A stretch of 47,386 bases of DNA from Deltaproteobacteria bacterium UBA6106 (GTDB taxonomy: Bacteria; Desulfobacterota; Syntrophorhabdia; Syntrophorhabdales; Syntrophorhabdaceae). Each line of letters begins with the position of its first letter. The first letter of the stretch is position 1. Below are positions 31,308-39,680 of this stretch, one piece after another. A program made the position numbers and the translations under genes. The DNA is taken from assembly GCA_002428485.1 (NCBI GenBank), contig DIWM01000026.1:49129-96514 (forward strand), given 5' to 3'. Under the pieces are notes generated by a model. It did not search any database. It had not been told where the DNA came from and was given only the letters and a program-made list of their open reading frames with translations.

Positions 31308-32903
31308 ATGGTCAAAGAAAACATAAAGGTGCTCATTGCAGACGAACTATCGGCCAAGGCTATCGAAATACTGAAATCAAATAACCTCATCGCCGATGTG
31401 AAGACGGGATTGAAGGGCGAAGAACTGCAATCCATTATCGGCGACTACGATGCGTTGATCGTGAGAAGCGCCGCGAAGGTAACTAAAGAGATCATCGCAA
31501 AGGGGAACAAGCTGCGGGTCATCGGCAGGGCGGGAATAGGAGTTGATAATGTCGATGTAGCGGCTGCCACGGAAAAGGGCATTATTGTTATGAACACGCC
31601 CCAGGGAAATGCTTTGGCTGCAGCGGAGCACAGCATCGCCCTTATATTTGCAGCAGCACGTAAGATCGCCCATGCAGACAGAACGATGAAACAGGGAAAG
31701 TGGGAGAAGAAGGCCCTCATGGGCACCGAGATCTATGAAAAGACCCTGGGCGTCATCGGGATAGGCAATATCGGTTCCCTTGTGGCGGAAAAGGCCCTGG
31801 CCCTTGGAATGAGGGTGATCGCCTATGACCTTTATGTCTCAAAGGAGTTTGCGGAGAGCAAAGGGATCGGGCTTGCCGACTTCGACACGCTGCTGAAAGA
31901 AAGCGATTTTATCGCTATCCATGTGCCGCTGGTAAAGGAGACAAGGGGCCTGATCAACAAGGATGCGATCGCGAAGATGAAAAAAGGCGTAGTCATCGTC
32001 AATGTGGCGCGGGGTCCTATTGTCGATGAAAAAGACCTTCTGGAGGCGCTTCAGAGCGGGCACGTTGGATTTGCGGCACTCGATGTGTTCGACCAGGAAC
32101 CTCCTGCTGCCGACAATCCGCTTGTCCTTTCCGAAAAGACCGTCTGCACCCCCCATCTTGGGGCATCAACGAAAGAGGCCCAGGATAAGGTTGCCATTGA
32201 CATCGCAAACCAGATCGTGGACTTTTTCAAAAACGGGGTCATTAAGAACAGCGTCAACGCCCCGTCAGTGTCGCTCGAGGTTTCCCGGCAGATAACACCT
32301 TACCTGAAGCTCTCGGAAAATTGCGCGAACATCCTTTCGACGATCACGGAATTTCCCATTCAGGAGATCCAGATCCAGTATATGGGAGAGATATCGGAGG
32401 TTGAAACGAAAATCCTGACGCAGGGGATCGTGAAGAACATCCTTATGCAGCAGATGGAGGGCGTTAATTACGTGAACGCGCCGCTTATTGCAAAAAGCCG
32501 CGGCGTCAAAATTATCGAAACAAAGTCAGAAGAACATGAAGACTTCATGTCGCTCCTCGCCATTACGGTAAAAGGCGACAAGAATCAGAATACCGTGCAG
32601 GGAACACTTTTCGGCAAGAAGGAGCCGCGGTTAATCAAGGTCAACAACATCTATCTCGAGGCAGACCTTAAGGGGCACATGCTGTTCGTCTACAATTATG
32701 ACAAGCCCGGCGTTATCGCAAGCATTGGAAATGTCTTCTTCATACGGGGGATCAACATAGCCGGTATGCACTTCGGGCGGGAAACCCCCGGGGGTCTTGC
32801 CATATCGCTTTTGGATCTTGATAAAGAGATCGAGGATAACGTGGTCAGGGAGGTGCAGTCCCTGCCAAATATTATTTCAGCGAAACGTGTCGACCTGTCA
32901 TAA
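31308..32903 (+). CDS. serA: D-3-phosphoglycerate dehydrogenase
   Basis: The 531-residue protein is a long-type SerA: catalytic/NAD domain with GRAGIGVDNVD, GVIGIGNIGSLVAEKALALG, NVARGPIVDE and HLGASTKEAQ, an intervening domain, and a C-terminal ACT domain (LFVYNYDKPGVIASIGNVFF) for likely serine feedback. It catalyses the first step of serine synthesis. ATG 31308 is preferred to GTG 31296 because it gives the usual MxKVLIADELS-like start and has GGGGGA upstream. Confidence 0.96.
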   Translation: MVKENIKVLIADELSAKAIEILKSNNLIADVKTGLKGEELQSIIGDYDALIVRSAAKVTKEIIAKGNKLRVIGRAGIGVDNVDVAAATEKGIIVMNTPQGNALAAAEHSIALIFAAARKIAHADRTMKQGKWEKKALMGTEIYEKTLGVIGIGNIGSLVAEKALALGMRVIAYDLYVSKEFAESKGIGLADFDTLLKESDFIAIHVPLVKETRGLINKDAIAKMKKGVVIVNVARGPIVDEKDLLEALQSGHVGFAALDVFDQEPPAADNPLVLSEKTVCTPHLGASTKEAQDKVAIDIANQIVDFFKNGVIKNSVNAPSVSLEVSRQITPYLKLSENCANILSTITEFPIQEIQIQYMGEISEVETKILTQGIVKNILMQQMEGVNYVNAPLIAKSRGVKIIETKSEEHEDFMSLLAITVKGDKNQNTVQGTLFGKKEPRLIKVNNIYLEADLKGHMLFVYNYDKPGVIASIGNVFFIRGINIAGMHFGRETPGGLAISLLDLDKEIEDNVVREVQSLPNIISAKRVDLS

Positions 32904-32917
32904 CAACCATGAAAACC

Positions 32918-32987
32918 GGCTCATGGCTCATAGCTCATGGCAAAAGCACAAATTCGGTTCATCTTTGCCATCAGCTATGAGCTGTCT
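32918..32987. repeat. Intergenic palindrome, module C
   Basis: GGCTCATGGCTCATAGCTCA (from 32918) faces TGCCATCAGCTATGAGCTGT (from 32967) around a 24-base centre. It sits between serA and the HAD gene, and no ribosome site remains between it and the HAD ATG. Confidence 0.8.
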
Positions 32988-33003
32988 TTCTCTCTCATGA
33001 CGA

Positions 33004-33645
33004 ATGTTTTTTAAGGGCATAATCTTCGATTTCGACGGAACGTTAACGGAGCTGACCCTGGATTTTGGTCTTCTGAGGGCTGAGATAGAAACGATCGCCC
33101 GGCGCTATGTAGCGGAGGAAATAATACTCTCGCTCAAAAACTATTATATCCTTGAAATGATAGATGAAGTAGCAACATCACTCGACGAAAGAAACGCCCC
33201 CTTCAAACATGAGGCATTCGCACGGTTAAGAGATCTCGAAGTAGAGGCATCGAAGGAAAAAGGCGTCTATCCCTATACGCGGGATGTGCTGCAACGCCTG
33301 AAAGACCGGGGTATATCCATCGGGATCATCACGAGGAGCTGCATCGATGTTCTCAGGAAGGTGTTCCCGGACATCGGTAATTATACAGATTCTATCGTAA
33401 CCCGTGAAGACACGAAATATGTCAAGCCCAACCCGCTTCATGTTATTGAGGTCCTTCGCAGTTTCCAACTCGAACCTCATGATGTAGTTATGGTCGGCGA
33501 CCATCCCACGGATATCATCGCCGGCAATGCCCTGGGCATGAGGACTATAGGGGTTCTTGCAGGCAGGACAGCGAGAGACGGTTTTGAAGAGGTTCAGGCA
33601 ACGTACGTTTTCGATGATATAAGGGACATATTGACCCTCATTTAA
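33004..33645 (+). CDS. HAD-family phosphatase (Gph-like)
   Basis: The 213-residue protein has HAD motif I FDFDGTLTEL, motif II around IGIITRS, motif III Lys in KYVKPNP and motif IV MVGDHPTDI, with a helical cap. It is most like phosphoglycolate-phosphatase-type enzymes. Downstream of serA it could supply phosphoserine phosphatase activity; this is inference. No Shine-Dalgarno is visible before ATG 33004; a module C palindrome ends 16 bases upstream. Confidence 0.9.
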   Translation: MFFKGIIFDFDGTLTELTLDFGLLRAEIETIARRYVAEEIILSLKNYYILEMIDEVATSLDERNAPFKHEAFARLRDLEVEASKEKGVYPYTRDVLQRLKDRGISIGIITRSCIDVLRKVFPDIGNYTDSIVTREDTKYVKPNPLHVIEVLRSFQLEPHDVVMVGDHPTDIIAGNALGMRTIGVLAGRTARDGFEEVQATYVFDDIRDILTLI

Positions 33646-33659
33646 AGCCGACAGCGACA

Positions 33660-33747
33660 GGATTCGAGGGCCCCGGGATTCAAGCGCAAGGCATTTTACA
33701 TAAAACTTTTTTATCACTCGATCCCTTGAATCCTTGAACCCTTTTTG
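33660..33747. repeat. Intergenic palindrome of GGATTCAAG/CTTGAATCC words
   Basis: GGATTCGAGGGCCCCGGGAT (from 33660) with CAAGC faces CACTCGATCCCTTGAATCCT (from 33716) and TGAACCCTTTTT. The right end has a T-run, so it may terminate the serine operon before the glnQ promoter. Confidence 0.7.
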
Positions 33748-33769
33748 GATGCGGAACAGATGAAAATCA

Positions 33770-33798
33770 TTGTTTATTAAAAGGGATTTTTATATAAT
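33770..33798 (+). promoter_or_regulatory. Promoter of the amino-acid ABC transporter operon
   Basis: TTGTTT (33770-33775), 17-base spacer, perfect TATAAT (33793-33798); predicted leader about 58 bases to the GTG at 33862. Confidence 0.7.
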
Positions 33799-33861
33799 GT
33801 ATCGATTTGTGAATGGCAATAAGAACACAAAACATCCGCACAATGTAATGAGGGGTTCAGG

Positions 33862-34596
33862 GTGATCACCTTTAAAGGGGTACACAAGTGGTTCAAAGAT
33901 CTTCACGTTCTCAATGACATCAACCTCCATGTAAACCAGGGGGAAGTGCTGGTCGTGTGCGGACCTTCCGGTTCAGGAAAATCAACGCTGATACGAACCA
34001 TAAACAAACTGGAACCGATCAACCAGGGAACGCTCATCGTTGATGGTATGGATCTCTCTGACAGCAAGACAGATATCAATCAACTCAGGGCCGAGATCGG
34101 TTTTGTATTCCAGCAATTCAACCTGTACCCTCACCTTTCCGTTACGAGGAACATTGCCCTCGCCCCCATCAAGATCCGCAGGATGAGCAAGGACGAAGCG
34201 GAAAGCCAGGCAGCGGCGCTCCTCGAACGGGTCGGACTCATTGAAAAGCGAAACGCTTACCCAACACAGCTCTCCGGAGGGCAGCAGCAGAGGGTAGCCA
34301 TCGCGCGCGCCCTCGCCATGAAGCCAAGGATCATGCTCTTTGATGAACCAACGTCAGCGCTTGACCCGGAGATGATCGGGGAGGTTCTCCTTGTCATGAA
34401 AGACCTGGCGCAGTCAGGAATGACTATGATTGTGGTGACCCACGAGATGGGGTTTGCGAGCGAGGTTTCCGACAGGGTGGTCTTTATGGACGAAGGGCAG
34501 ATCCTTGAAGAGGCAGCGCCTGACGAATTTTTCAAAAATCCAAAGCACGAGAGGGCACAGCAGTTCCTGAAAGAAGTTCTTTCACCGATGCACTAA
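33862..34596 (+). CDS. glnQ: Polar amino-acid ABC transporter ATPase
   Basis: The 244-residue ATPase has Walker A GPSGSGKST, Q-loop FQQFNLYPH, signature LSGGQQQRVAIARAL and Walker B IMLFDEPTSALDPE, with the GlnQ/GltL-type sequence throughout. It energises uptake of a polar amino acid, perhaps glutamate or glutamine. The start is GTG 33862 after GAGGGG. First gene of a four-gene operon. Confidence 0.95.
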   Translation: MITFKGVHKWFKDLHVLNDINLHVNQGEVLVVCGPSGSGKSTLIRTINKLEPINQGTLIVDGMDLSDSKTDINQLRAEIGFVFQQFNLYPHLSVTRNIALAPIKIRRMSKDEAESQAAALLERVGLIEKRNAYPTQLSGGQQQRVAIARALAMKPRIMLFDEPTSALDPEMIGEVLLVMKDLAQSGMTMIVVTHEMGFASEVSDRVVFMDEGQILEEAAPDEFFKNPKHERAQQFLKEVLSPMH

Positions 34597-34627
34597 GTTT
34601 TTATATTAAGGTTAAGGAGGAAAGGGT

Positions 34628-35446
34628 ATGAAAAAATTTGTTGTTGTGTTTGTAGCGTTTATGTTTGTAGTAGGCCTTTGCAGTACCCTGGTTGCCCAGG
34701 ACCGGCTTGATACGATCAAAAAGAGAGGCGCTCTCATCGCGGGCGTGAAGGACTCAACACCGGGGTTCGGTTATGTTGATGAAAAGACACGTGAGATCGT
34801 CGGTTATGACGTGGATTTTGTCAAGGCCATCGCCAATAAGCTCGGCGTCAAGCTGCAGCTCAAGCCGGTTACCTCCGCGAGCCGTATGCCCCAGCTCGTT
34901 GAAGGAAATATCGATATCATCGCCGCAACGATGACAAAGACCGCCGAGCGGGCAAAACAGATCGACTTTAGCTACACCTATTTTTTCACAGGGCAGAAAT
35001 TCATCGTCAAGAAAGGTACAGTGAAGAGCCTTGCTGACCTTGACGGGAAGAGGATCGGGACCGCAAAAGGCTCAACTTCGGAGCAGAACGCGGCAAAGGC
35101 GCTGCCAAAGGCAACGATACTTTCCTTCGACGACTATCCCCAGGCATTGCTCGCGCTCCAGCAGGGAAAGGTCTTTGCTGTAACGACGGACGAGTCGATC
35201 CTGGCAAATCTCCTCGGCAAGGCACCCAACAAGGAACAGTATGAGATACCCGACATCCAGATCTCTGACGAACCATACGGTCTCGGCATAAAGAAGGGCG
35301 AAAAGGGTTTCGTTGATTTTGTGAATAAGACCCTCCTCGAGATGGAGAAAAGCGGGGAGGCGAAAAAGATCTTTGACAAATGGTTTGGACCCAACTCTCC
35401 GACACCGTTGAAGAGGGGCAACTTTAAGATTACCGCAGACAAGTAA
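34628..35446 (+). CDS. Amino-acid ABC transporter periplasmic binding protein
   Basis: The 272-residue family-3 solute-binding protein has a signal peptide (cleavage near STLVAQD), GYDVDFVKAIANKLG, and GNIDIIAATMTKTAERAKQI. Subfamily features resemble glutamate/aspartate binders (GltI-like), but specificity is not certain. A strong AAGGAGG precedes the ATG. A palindrome follows before the permease genes and could raise its expression over theirs. Confidence 0.93.
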   Translation: MKKFVVVFVAFMFVVGLCSTLVAQDRLDTIKKRGALIAGVKDSTPGFGYVDEKTREIVGYDVDFVKAIANKLGVKLQLKPVTSASRMPQLVEGNIDIIAATMTKTAERAKQIDFSYTYFFTGQKFIVKKGTVKSLADLDGKRIGTAKGSTSEQNAAKALPKATILSFDDYPQALLALQQGKVFAVTTDESILANLLGKAPNKEQYEIPDIQISDEPYGLGIKKGEKGFVDFVNKTLLEMEKSGEAKKIFDKWFGPNSPTPLKRGNFKITADK

Positions 35447-35453
35447 GAAAGCA

Positions 35454-35530
35454 AGAAACGGGGAAAGGGAGAATCGGAGAAGGGGAGAGATTTAATTCTC
35501 CGGTGCACTGAGTCTCCGGTTCCCCCTTTC
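35454..35530. repeat. Intra-operon palindrome of GGAGAAGGGG/TCTCC words
   Basis: AACGGGGAAAGGGAGAATCG (from 35457) with GAGAAGGGGAGAG faces CTCCGGTGCACTGAGTCTCC (from 35499) and GGTTCCCCCTTTC. Located between the binding-protein and permease genes. Confidence 0.65.
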
Positions 35531-35558
35531 ATTCAGTCATTAGAGAGGTTTAACGCTC

Positions 35559-36266
35559 TTGCTTAAGTATCAGTTCGACTGGTCGGTCGTTACCTCCGGC
35601 AAGTATTTTGAATGGCTGCTGTCAGGGCTCTATACTACCATTCAACTTTCGCTGGTAGCGATCGTCTTCTCGTTCCTGCTCGGTCTGGTCATCGCCATGA
35701 TGCGCATGAGCAACGCGAAGCCCGTCAGGTGGTTCGCACACGGGTATCTGGAATTTTTCAGGAACACCCCGCTTCTTGTGCAGATCTTTTTCTGGTATTT
35801 TGGCTCATACAAGATACTGCCGACGGTGATAAATGATTGGCTGAACAAAACGAACTTTGAGTTCGGGGCGGCGGTGATCGCGCTCACGATCTATACATCG
35901 GCATTCATCGCAGAGGATATCCGCTCCGGTGTCCGCTCTATCCCGAAGGAACAGCTGGAAGCCGCCAGAAGCTCCGGGTTTTCCTATGTCCGTTCCATGC
36001 AATATATCATTTTACCGCAGGCTGTAAGGATCACCATACCCCCGCTCATCAACCAGTTCCTGAACCTGACGAAAAACTCCTCGCTCGCAATGACAATCGG
36101 TGTCATGGAACTTACGTATCAGGCCCGTCAGGTCGAAAGTTATACGTTTAAGGGTTTTGAGGCATTTACCGCGGCAACGCTGGTATACGTAGTGCTCTCG
36201 ATCATAATAACACTCATGGTAACGTACTACGATAAGGTAGTGCTCAGCCCGATGAAGGCGCGTTAG
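35559..36266 (+). CDS. Amino-acid ABC transporter permease (GltJ-like)
   Basis: The 235-residue protein has the HisM/GltJ pattern: EFFRNTPLLVQIFFWYFG and the EAA loop EQLEAARSSGFSYVRSMQYI. The start is TTG 35559, after GAGAGG ten bases upstream. It forms the membrane channel with the next gene; one base separates them. Confidence 0.92.
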   Translation: MLKYQFDWSVVTSGKYFEWLLSGLYTTIQLSLVAIVFSFLLGLVIAMMRMSNAKPVRWFAHGYLEFFRNTPLLVQIFFWYFGSYKILPTVINDWLNKTNFEFGAAVIALTIYTSAFIAEDIRSGVRSIPKEQLEAARSSGFSYVRSMQYIILPQAVRITIPPLINQFLNLTKNSSLAMTIGVMELTYQARQVESYTFKGFEAFTAATLVYVVLSIIITLMVTYYDKVVLSPMKAR

Positions 36267-36267
36267 T

Positions 36268-36963
36268 ATGCAGACAGGTCTTGACTTTACCGTTATCTGG
36301 ACCAACATCACCTATTTCTTCATAGGTCGCTTTCCTCACGGCGCCCTCGGCGGTATTGCCCTTACGCTCTATCTTGCCGTCATCTCCTGCATCCTTTCGT
36401 TCATCGGCGGTCTTTTCCTCGGGTTGATGGGCATATCGCACAACAAGATCATACGGTACCTTTCGACAGCCATACTGAACATCATCAGGGGCATGCCGCT
36501 GCTCATGGTCATCTTCTGGATGTATTTCCTGCTGCCCGCCATGATGGGAGGAAATGTCAATGAAAGCTGGACCGTGATCATGGCCCTGACACTTTTTACT
36601 TCAGCGTACATGTCGCAGATCGTTAAGGCAGGCGTTGAAGGGATACCGAGAGGACAAACGGAAGCGGCGCTTTCTACCGGGCTCCATCCATGGCAGGCCA
36701 TGATCTATATCGTGCTCCCCCAGGGGCTTCGCAATATGATCCCTTCGTTCGTCAACCAGTTCGTTTCCATGATCAAAGATACGTCGCTGGCGTTCATCGT
36801 CGGCGTCTCTGAGTTGACCCACGTGGCCACACAGATCAACAACCGTACGATCATCTATCCCACAGAGATCTTCTTCTTTATAGCAGTGATCTACTTTATC
36901 ATCTGCTATGCCTTTACGTCTCTCTCGCGGTGGCTTGAAAAACGGCTTGCGTGGAGAAGGTGA
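36268..36963 (+). CDS. Amino-acid ABC transporter permease (GltK-like)
   Basis: The 231-residue protein has NIIRGMPLLMVIFWMYF and the EAA loop RGQTEAALSTGLHPWQAMIY, with about five helices. Second permease of the heteromeric channel; last gene of the operon. Decayed gene fragments on the opposite strand begin 36 bases downstream. Confidence 0.92.
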   Translation: MQTGLDFTVIWTNITYFFIGRFPHGALGGIALTLYLAVISCILSFIGGLFLGLMGISHNKIIRYLSTAILNIIRGMPLLMVIFWMYFLLPAMMGGNVNESWTVIMALTLFTSAYMSQIVKAGVEGIPRGQTEAALSTGLHPWQAMIYIVLPQGLRNMIPSFVNQFVSMIKDTSLAFIVGVSELTHVATQINNRTIIYPTEIFFFIAVIYFIICYAFTSLSRWLEKRLAWRR

Positions 36964-36999
36964 GGACAAATACCCAAACGCCTCAGCAAGAACACCTCG

Positions 37000-37240
37000 T
37001 CAGGTTGCAGGGCCTCCCTGCCGGTGATTCGTTTCGCCTTCTTTGAAGAAGATGCTGAGAAACCGGTGTCTCTTGCTGACTACCCTCACGGAATGGCTGT
37101 ACCGTGCATCATAGCAAAGGACATCCCCCTCAGTAAGGCAACGCTCGACTCCGTCATGTTTGATAATTGCCCCTGCGAGCACATACACAAGTGTGTGGCC
37201 CTCCTCAGAATGAGGGTCGACAAAGTTTCCTTCTAGTGAA
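37000..37240 (-). pseudogene. Fragment of a cupin-domain protein
   Basis: The minus-strand frame encodes a cupin barrel end: HSEEGHTLVYVLAGAI, LTEGDVLCYDARYSHSVR, then a stop at 37000. This resembles the C-terminal sensor of HTH-cupin regulators, but no HTH part precedes it. Instead it is fused directly at about 37240 to a broken TRAP permease fragment, so it is a decayed remnant. An open frame continues upstream to an ATG at 37365 but reads the wrong frame of the permease remnant. Confidence 0.7.
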
Positions 37241-37556
37241 GATGCACATATAGATTCCCACCATGATGATGGGGATGATGGGCGGGCTCCAAAAGGCCTG
37301 GTATACAGCCCTGAACCTCTCTGGCCACGTATTTTTGTATGTCGCTTTTGTACCCTGCCTTCCACGAAAAAAGGATCGAGTAGATCAAAAACGTGCTTGC
37401 GAGAACGAACCCGGGTATGATGCCGGCCATAAAGAGCCTTCCAACCGATTCAACGGTCAGGGCCCCGTAGAGGATAAAATTGAGGCTTGGGGGGATAAGG
37501 ATACCGAGGGTGCCTCCTGCGGCGGTAAGACGGTTCCTATGGGCGGTCTAATTTTT
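37236..37556 (-). pseudogene. Frameshifted fragment of a TRAP large permease (dctM)
   Basis: Minus-strand translation gives HRNRLTAAGGTLGILIPPSL, then GALTVESVGRLFMAGIIPGF, matching the same region of intact DctM (GSLGILIPPS, FMAGFLPGIF). Near 37320-37330 the homology shifts frame and continues as YQAFWSPPIIPIIMVGIYMC, then stops at about 37236. An in-frame TAG (near 37550) precedes the homology. Both ends and about two thirds of the gene are missing. It is not a copy of the dctM at the window start. Confidence 0.75.
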
Positions 37557-37630
37557 GCAAATTCTCTATTCCGGCATTCATTTTAATGGTATAGTGTATA
37601 TTTCTATAACAAACAACAGGAGGCGACAGA

Positions 37631-38350
37631 GTGAACAGGCAGGTGGCCTTTTTCACATTTACAGTGTTTTTATTGTCAGGCCTTATCCTGTGCAGCCTTG
37701 TCTCGGCAGAGACTGTGGAGGACAGCTTTAGAAAGATCTTTCCGAAGTATAATTACGATATCATTAGGAAATCGGAGATAAAGGGGGCCTATGAGGTCAT
37801 AATGGGCGCCGATATCGGCCTCTTTTTCCCGGAGCCGGGATATCTGATCGTCGGCGACTTTGCGATGATCGACAGGGATGGCAAGAATATCGCAGAAAAA
37901 AAGAGGAACGAGGTCTTCCTTGCAAGAACAAGAACGCTTCCCCTTGATAAGGCGTTAAAGATCGGCAGCGGGCAAAACATCGTTATCGAGATCACCGATC
38001 CTGACTGCCCTTACTGCAGGAGAGCGGCGGCGTTCTTTGAAAAACGAAACGATGTGACAAAATATGTCTTTTTTCTTCCTCTTCCCTATAATAAAGACGC
38101 AGAGAACAAGATACAATATATCTTCTGCGCCGAGGATAGGGCAAAGGCTTATTATGATGCGATGCAGGGCAAGCTTGACAGCAAGCAATACGAGGCATGC
38201 AAACGTCAGGATGCCGTGGATCTGCTGAAAGTCCACAAAGACATCACGGCAAGACTCGGCATCGGCGGTACGCCTTCTTTTATCATCAACAACAGCATTG
38301 TCGTCGTCGGGGCAGACTTTCAGAAGATAGAAAGGGCATTAAAAAAATAA
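37631..38350 (+). CDS. DsbC-like thiol:disulfide isomerase
   Basis: The 239-residue periplasmic protein has a signal peptide (to about LVSAET), a DsbC N-terminal dimerisation domain (FPKYNYDIIRKSEIKGAYEV, GYLIVGDF), and a thioredoxin domain with active site DPDCPYCRRA and cis-Pro loop GIGGTPSFII. It would isomerise or reduce disulfides. The start is GTG 37631, seven bases after AGGAGG. Confidence 0.9.
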   Translation: MNRQVAFFTFTVFLLSGLILCSLVSAETVEDSFRKIFPKYNYDIIRKSEIKGAYEVIMGADIGLFFPEPGYLIVGDFAMIDRDGKNIAEKKRNEVFLARTRTLPLDKALKIGSGQNIVIEITDPDCPYCRRAAAFFEKRNDVTKYVFFLPLPYNKDAENKIQYIFCAEDRAKAYYDAMQGKLDSKQYEACKRQDAVDLLKVHKDITARLGIGGTPSFIINNSIVVVGADFQKIERALKK

Positions 38351-38369
38351 ATAATATTGTTGAATACTT

Positions 38370-38762
38370 ATGAACAAAGTATCTATTGAGAGGCTTCCCG
38401 AAACAAAAGAGATCGACGGCGCGAAGAGGTGGGACGAAGAGCGCGGTGAATTTGCCCAGATATCCTACCGGGAGGATATCGGTCACGTTGCGGTCTTTGA
38501 GCTGAAAAAGGGACATTTCAGGGGCAGCCATTTCCACAAAGCAAAAGAAGAGGTGTTCTATATCGTCAGCGGGACGATCCGCGCGATCTTTATGGACACG
38601 AAGACAAAAGAGCGCACAGAGCATATCCTTGAGAAGGGGCACAGGATCAGGGTACAGACCGGCGAGGCACATATATTCTACGGGATCGACGATGCGCTCG
38701 TCGTGGAATACAGCCCGCAGTACTATGACAAGGAAGACACGTTCTCTGTTGATTTTGGCTGA
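38370..38762 (+). CDS. Small cupin protein (RmlC-like fold)
   Basis: The 130-residue single cupin has FRGSHFHKAKEEVFYIVSGT and TGEAHIFYGID, the two cupin motifs with metal-binding His/Glu. Its sequence resembles WxcM/FdtA-like and related sugar-nucleotide isomerase cupins, but no sugar genes surround it, so function is unknown. No clear ribosome site precedes it. Confidence 0.8.
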   Translation: MNKVSIERLPETKEIDGAKRWDEERGEFAQISYREDIGHVAVFELKKGHFRGSHFHKAKEEVFYIVSGTIRAIFMDTKTKERTEHILEKGHRIRVQTGEAHIFYGIDDALVVEYSPQYYDKEDTFSVDFG

Positions 38763-38780
38763 GAACTGAGAGCAAAAAAG

Positions 38781-38913
38781 CAGCTCATGGTTCATAGCTC
38801 ATGGCTCATAGCAGAACGCAAGGCGTGGCATGTAAAAGGTAAAATGTAAAAAGTTTAAAACCTTTCACCTTTCACATTTCACCTTTTACTTTGTAGGCTA
38901 TAAGTTATGAGCC
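38781..38913. repeat. Nested intergenic palindrome: module C outside, module B inside
   Basis: Outer arms CAGCTCATGGTTCATAGCTC (from 38781) and GGCTATAAGTTATGAGCC (38896-38913) enclose module B arms TGTAAAAGGTAAAATGTAAA (from 38831) and CCTTTCACCTTTCACATTTC (from 38861) that meet at TTTAAAA. The whole 133 bases can fold as one hairpin. Confidence 0.8.
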
Positions 38914-38938
38914 GTATTTTTATAAAGGAGTATAAAGT

Positions 38939-39493
38939 ATGGCTGAGATAAAAAGCGCCATTGAGCTGGCGATGGAAAAGACAAAGGGCATGGAGATGGA
39001 CGAAAGAGAGCGCCGATCCTTTGCCCGAAAAGACGTCGAGAACAGGATCGGGGCGATACTGAGAAGATATTACGAGAACATGATCGACCGTGAAGACGTG
39101 GGAAAAGAAATGAGCGCTATTGAGGGCGATCCAGAGACGAAGCAGGGTATACTCTTCGATCTTCTTATCGAGGGGTTCGATGTCAAAGGCGATAACGATA
39201 AGGTCTTTGCCCTCTTCCATTTCGCGGGCATCGGTCTTGACGAACACCTGGGCGATGAGCTTGAAGCGCTCCAGGGAAGTTTTACCCGGGAGATGGAAAA
39301 ACGGAAAATGATCATCAAGGCACGCATAGACGATAAGCTAAAAATGGCCGGCATCAACGGCAACGGCGTCGAGCCGAATATTGAGGCGTGGGATGAATGG
39401 CAGGAGGCCGTTGACGGTGTCGCCTGCGCTTTCAACGAGCGTCTGGAAGGATGGAAGAAGCGGCTCTCGGAGGCAGTGAAAAGTGAAAGGTAA
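38939..39493 (+). CDS. Conserved-looking protein of unknown function, 184 residues
   Basis: The protein begins MAEIKSAIELAMEKTKGMEM and is almost wholly helical and highly charged, with no signal peptide, membrane segment or known motif. AAGGAG lies upstream of the ATG. The last codons (AVKSER) and the TAA come from the module B repeat that follows (GTGAAAAGTGAAAGGTAAAA). Codon use looks like its neighbours. I do not recognise the family; a cytosolic helical-bundle role is all that can be said. Confidence 0.75.
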   Translation: MAEIKSAIELAMEKTKGMEMDERERRSFARKDVENRIGAILRRYYENMIDREDVGKEMSAIEGDPETKQGILFDLLIEGFDVKGDNDKVFALFHFAGIGLDEHLGDELEALQGSFTREMEKRKMIIKARIDDKLKMAGINGNGVEPNIEAWDEWQEAVDGVACAFNERLEGWKKRLSEAVKSER

Positions 39494-39671
39494 AAGGTGA
39501 AAAGTGAAAAACCAAAGAGACAATTCTTTGAGAGGTTTATCTCTCTGCCCTCAGCACTTCTGCTCTCTGCTGCCTTTCTTTCACGACTGTTTGCTACAGG
39601 GACGGTTTTCACCTTTTACCTTTTACCTTTTACCTTTCACTATATTAGTTGGAGGGGGCGACGTGAGCCCC
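39476..39671. repeat. Long intergenic inverted repeat, module B arms, with module H end
   Basis: Left arm 39476-39511 (GTGAAAAGTGAAAGGTAAAA and on) pairs with right arm 39606-39640 (TTCACCTTTTACCTTTTACC and on). The 95-base loop (CCAAAGAGACAATTCTTTG, CTCTCTGCCCTCAGCACTTC) is the inverted, diverged equivalent of the element at 43551-43690. GAGGGGGCGACGTGAGCCCC at 39652-39671 matches the inverse of the GGGCTTGCGTCGCCCCCTC repeat at the window end. Confidence 0.75.
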
Positions 39672-39680
39672 GGTAACTGA

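Noticed and set aside
39652..39671. Selenocysteine reading of the TGA at 39678 in the TIGR02757 gene
   Set aside because: The TGA lies in repeat-derived sequence before the conserved region, no SECIS-like hairpin was seen, and the family is not known to contain Sec.
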